Shown: piece after piece, positions 61,632 through 64,000 of the stretch
Position numbering within the stretch: the stretch's first letter is position 1
Layout: every line of letters begins with the position of its first letter
NCBI RefSeq assembly: GCF_014925385.1
Contig: NZ_JACSDK010000001.1
Location: 124,001 to 188,000, forward strand
Reading direction: 5' to 3'
Source of the DNA: Pelagibius marinus
GTDB taxonomy: Bacteria; Pseudomonadota; Alphaproteobacteria; Kiloniellales; Kiloniellaceae
DNA: 64,000 nucleotides
Notes under the pieces: generated by a model
What the model was told of the DNA's origin: nothing
What the model saw: only the letters and a program-made list of their open reading frames with translations
The model's database searches: none
Position numbers and translations under genes: made by a program

Positions 61632-61689
61632 CTCCCGAGAGGCCGCGAGCGCATTTGAAGCAGCTCCGGCCTTTGTCTATATTGATTAG

Positions 61690-62241
61690 ATGACCGCCAT
61701 CTGCAGACCCGCGCCCGTCGATCCGGCCCGGCTCGGCCCCGAAGGCAAGCTGCTGCCCGAGGCCCGGGACAAGACGCTGTTCGACGCCGAGCTGCGCCCA
61801 CACCGCAGCCTCTCGCCGCGCGGCTTCCTGCTGCTTATGGCCGGCGTCTGCGCCATCAGCTTCACCGGCGGCCTGGCCTTCTATCTGGCCGGGGCTTGGC
61901 CGGTGGTCGGCTTCCTGGGCGCCGACGCGCTGCTGATCTACCTGGCCTTCAAGATCAACTACCGCAGCGGCCGGCTGGTGGAGACCCTGCACCTGACGCC
62001 CCGGACCCTGACCGTGCGGCGCATCTGGCCCGGCGGGCGCAGCCGCAGCTGGGAGTTCCAGCCCGCCTGGCTGCAGGTCGACCTAGCCGACCCGCCGCGC
62101 CACGACAGCCCGCTGGTGCTGCGCTCCCACGGGCGCAGCCTTTCTATCGGCAGCTTCCTGACCAAGGAGGAGCGCGCCGAGGTGGCCGAGGCTCTGCGCG
62201 CGGCCCTCGTGCGCGCCCGCGCCGCCTGTAAGCCCGCCTGA
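61690..62241 (+). CDS. DUF2244 family membrane protein
   Basis: A 183-residue protein matching DUF2244. It has a polar N-terminus (FDAELRPHRSLSPRGFLLLM), two hydrophobic segments (GFLLLMAGVCAISFTGGLAF and VVGFLGADALLIYLAFKINY), then a cytoplasmic PH-like part (LTPRTLTVRRIWPGGRSRSW, LVLRSHGRSLSIGSFLTKEE). Function is unknown. DUF2244, nth and dapB lie near each other in several alphaproteobacteria. It is followed by a repeat and converges on dapB. Confidence 0.85.
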   Translation: MTAICRPAPVDPARLGPEGKLLPEARDKTLFDAELRPHRSLSPRGFLLLMAGVCAISFTGGLAFYLAGAWPVVGFLGADALLIYLAFKINYRSGRLVETLHLTPRTLTVRRIWPGGRSRSWEFQPAWLQVDLADPPRHDSPLVLRSHGRSLSIGSFLTKEERAEVAEALRAALVRARAACKPA

Positions 62242-62253
62242 GCAAGTTTTTCG

Positions 62254-62361
62254 CCTCGCCCTTCGAGACGCGGGCCTTATGGCCCGCTCCTCAGGGTGAG
62301 GCTCATTGGATAAATTGACCTCATGCTGAGGAGCCCCGAAGGGGCGTCTCAAAGCACGAGG
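62254..62361. repeat. long imperfect inverted repeat between the DUF2244 gene and dapB
   Basis: About 108 bases with arms around CCTCGCCCTTCGAGACGC (62254-62271) and GCGTCTCAAAGCACGAGG (62344-62361). An inner pair is GCTCCTCAGGGTGAGG and CCTCATGCTGAGGAGC. This closely resembles the widespread palindromic intergenic repeats of Rhizobiales and Rhodospirillales. It also separates two convergent genes and may serve as a bidirectional terminator. Confidence 0.8.
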
Positions 62362-62372
62362 TCAACTGCGCT

Positions 62373-63188
62373 TCAGTCCGCCAGCCCCAGCACGTCGCGC
62401 ATGGAATAGAGCCCCGGGTGGCGGCCGCGCCCCCAGAGGGCGGCCTTCAGCGCGCCCTTGGCGAAGATCTCGCGGCTGCCTGCCTTGTGGCTCAGCTCCA
62501 GGCGCTCGCCCTCGGTGGCGAAGATCACCGCGTGCTCGCCCGGCACGTCGCCGCCGCGCAGGGTGGCGAAGCCGATCTCGCCGCGCGGACGCGCGCCGAC
62601 CTGGCCGTCGCGCGCCTTGCAGGCCACGTCGTCCAGGTTCACGCCGCGCCCGGCGGCGGCGGCCTGCCCCAGCATCAGCGCCGTGCCCGAGGGCGAGTCC
62701 ACCTTGTGGCGGTGGTGCATCTCCACGATCTCGATGTCGTAGTCCGCGTCGAGGGCCTTGGCCACCTGCTCGGTGAGGATCTGCAGCAGGTTCACCCCCA
62801 GGCTCATGTTGGCGGACTGGATGACCACGGTCTGGATCGCCGCCTGCTCGACGACCGCCTGGTCCTCGGGCGCCAGGCCGGTGGTGCCGACCACGTAGAC
62901 CACCTCCGCCTGGGCGGCCAGCCCGGCATGGCGGCGGGTCGCCTCCGGCGTCGTAAAGTCGATCACCGCGTCGGCCTGGGCGAAGAGCTCCACCGGGTCG
63001 TCGGTGACGGTGACGCCCAGCGGCTCGACACCGATCAGGCCGCCGATGTCGGCGCCGATGGCCGGGCTGCCCGGCTGGTCGCTGCCGCCGGCGACGACGC
63101 AGCCCTCGGTGGCGTGGATGGTCGCCAGGTTCATGCGGCCCATGCGGCCGGCGCAGCCGACCACGGCCACGCGATAGGGGGGGTTCAT
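62373..63188 (-). CDS. dapB: 4-hydroxy-tetrahydrodipicolinate reductase
   Basis: NAD(P)H reductase in lysine and diaminopimelate synthesis. In this 271-residue protein the nucleotide-binding GxxGxxG motif is in VAVVGCAGRMGRMNLATIHA near 7, and the catalytic/substrate block IVEMHHRHKVDSPSGTALML lies near 155 with the expected His and Lys; VVIQSANMSLGVNLL is also typical. The start is ATG 63188. It is alone on its strand between a convergent DUF2244 gene and the divergent oxygenase-like gene. Confidence 0.97.
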   Translation of the reverse strand: MNPPYRVAVVGCAGRMGRMNLATIHATEGCVVAGGSDQPGSPAIGADIGGLIGVEPLGVTVTDDPVELFAQADAVIDFTTPEATRRHAGLAAQAEVVYVVGTTGLAPEDQAVVEQAAIQTVVIQSANMSLGVNLLQILTEQVAKALDADYDIEIVEMHHRHKVDSPSGTALMLGQAAAAGRGVNLDDVACKARDGQVGARPRGEIGFATLRGGDVPGEHAVIFATEGERLELSHKAGSREIFAKGALKAALWGRGRHPGLYSMRDVLGLAD

Positions 63189-63335
63189 TTCGCCTCTCCC
63201 GAGGAAATCTCTTACGCGGCAGCCGGTTTAGCACGGCTCACGCCCGGGACAAAGGCGCCAGGGTACTCTTGACGGCGGGGGCCGGGCGATGGCTTGCTCG
63301 CCCCTCCAGCGGTTTAGCCCGAGAGAGTCCCCGCC

Positions 63336-64000
63336 ATGCCCGCGCCCAGTTTCGATTCCGACGGTTTCGTCCGGCTCTGGCCGACGACCCTGCTGCGCCG
63401 CAGTCTGCCAAGCCACGACCTGGCCAATGCGGAGCTGCTGCGCCTGGTGACGGAGATGGAGGCCGGGAAGACCGGCGAGGGAAAGCAGGACTTCACCACC
63501 GACTACCGCTCCGGCAACATCCTGACCGTCGACAACCCGGCCATCGGCTGGCTGCGCGACTGCATCAACAAGACCATCATCGACTACCTGAAGCAGGCCG
63601 GACTGACCTACCCGGTGAACTGGGGCCTGCAGGGCTGGGCCAACGTGAACCGGCGCGGCGACTACCACGACCCGCACAACCATCCCCACGCCTATCTGAG
63701 CGGCACTTACTACGTGGCGGTGCCGCCGGGCAGGGAGGCGCCGCCGGAGAACCGGCCGGACCTGCGCCCCGGCGCCATCACCTTCTACGACCCGCGCGGC
63801 TTCGCCAACATGACGGCGATCCGCGGCGACCGGCAGATCGAGGCCGAGTTCACCCACCGCCCGCAGGCCGGCGACCTGCTGCTGTGGCCGGCCTTCCTGA
63901 TGCACTTCGTCCACCCCAACCTCTCCGATGAGAAGCGGGTCAGCATCTCCTTCAACGCCACCCTGAAGTGGTCGGACGACTACCTGCCACGCCAGGGTTA
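63336..64000 (+). CDS. 2-oxoglutarate/Fe(II) oxygenase-like protein of the TIGR02466 type, cut by the window edge
   Basis: 221 codons are visible; the frame ends at the window edge in a partial codon TA, so the stop probably lies at once beyond it. WPTTLLRRSLPSHDLANAEL opens the protein; WGLQGWANVNRRGDYHDPHN then HPHAYLSGTYYVAVPP provides the metal-binding H and D, and WPAFLMHFVHPN the second His, with RVSISFN carrying the cosubstrate Arg. Substrate unknown. ATG 63336 was chosen; it has GAGAGAG upstream. It diverges from dapB. Confidence 0.8.
   Translation, partial: MPAPSFDSDGFVRLWPTTLLRRSLPSHDLANAELLRLVTEMEAGKTGEGKQDFTTDYRSGNILTVDNPAIGWLRDCINKTIIDYLKQAGLTYPVNWGLQGWANVNRRGDYHDPHNHPHAYLSGTYYVAVPPGREAPPENRPDLRPGAITFYDPRGFANMTAIRGDRQIEAEFTHRPQAGDLLLWPAFLMHFVHPNLSDEKRVSISFNATLKWSDDYLPRQG

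Overview
The window is one continuous, gene-dense, GC-rich chromosomal segment of an alphaproteobacterium, most likely from the Rhodospirillales and relatives. The assignment rests on gene order (lnt, XRE regulator, metK, trmB, rimP, nusA, ylxR, infB, rbfA, truB, rpsO, pnp in one direction), a MucR/Ros regulator, an alphaproteobacterial-type Fur lacking CxxC pairs, an OlsB/acyltransferase pair, and a phoR-pstSCAB-phoU-phoB block with long PstC and PstA. No rRNA, tRNA, CRISPR array, insertion sequence, prophage or plasmid gene was seen. No gene-free stretch reaches 300 bases.

Layout. 1-569 is a truncated glycerophosphodiesterase. 621-13067 is a leftward information-processing block from the XRE regulator and metK through nusA/infB to rpsO and pnp. 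13175-20655 is a tightly overlapping leftward chain for envelope and RNA maturation (olsB, plsC-type acyltransferase, miaB, phoH, ybeY, CorC-like protein, lnt). 20743-22493 holds fur, mucR and rimI, followed by tsaB. 23314-26880 holds four cell-wall or accessory genes of alternating direction (D-Ala-D-Ala dipeptidase, nitroreductase-like reductase, polysaccharide deacetylase, Bax-like glucosaminidase). 27141-37907 runs mostly leftward: nfuA, universal stress protein, trpS, murJ, glnD, mutS, with one rightward lipoprotein gene. 38072-49553 runs rightward: a hypothetical protein, maeB behind a structured leader, a small membrane protein, then phoR and a Pho-box-controlled pstSCAB-phoU-phoB operon. 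49713-64000 is mixed: LysE-type exporter, PatZ-like acyl-CoA synthetase/acetyltransferase, macrodomain hydrolase, AmpG-like permease, typA, an adenosine-kinase-type sugar kinase, an EI24/CysZ-like protein, bactofilin, lipoprotein, nth, a DUF2244 protein, dapB and a 2-oxoglutarate oxygenase-like gene that runs to the right edge.

How the genes work together. The left third makes and maintains the translation machinery (initiation, 30S maturation, tRNA modification, antitermination, mRNA turnover) plus SAM. The middle covers lipoprotein acylation, ornithine-lipid-type synthesis, t6A modification, peptidoglycan export and turnover, iron-sulfur assembly and nitrogen sensing. The Pho block is a complete phosphate sensing and uptake module.

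I found no clearly new multi-gene system. The best leads are regulatory or compositional: a multi-hairpin leader before maeB; a terminator-like hairpin directly before the rimP ribosome binding site; a long hairpin in the pnp leader; palindromes around the XRE regulator and metK and before nfuA; an AT-rich 3' end of lnt; lysine/alanine-rich tails on GlnD and Nth; and a coupled typA-ampG-macrodomain run next to a PatZ-like acetyltransferase gene. Base composition values are hand counts over short stretches, and all family assignments come from reading the sequence without database searches.
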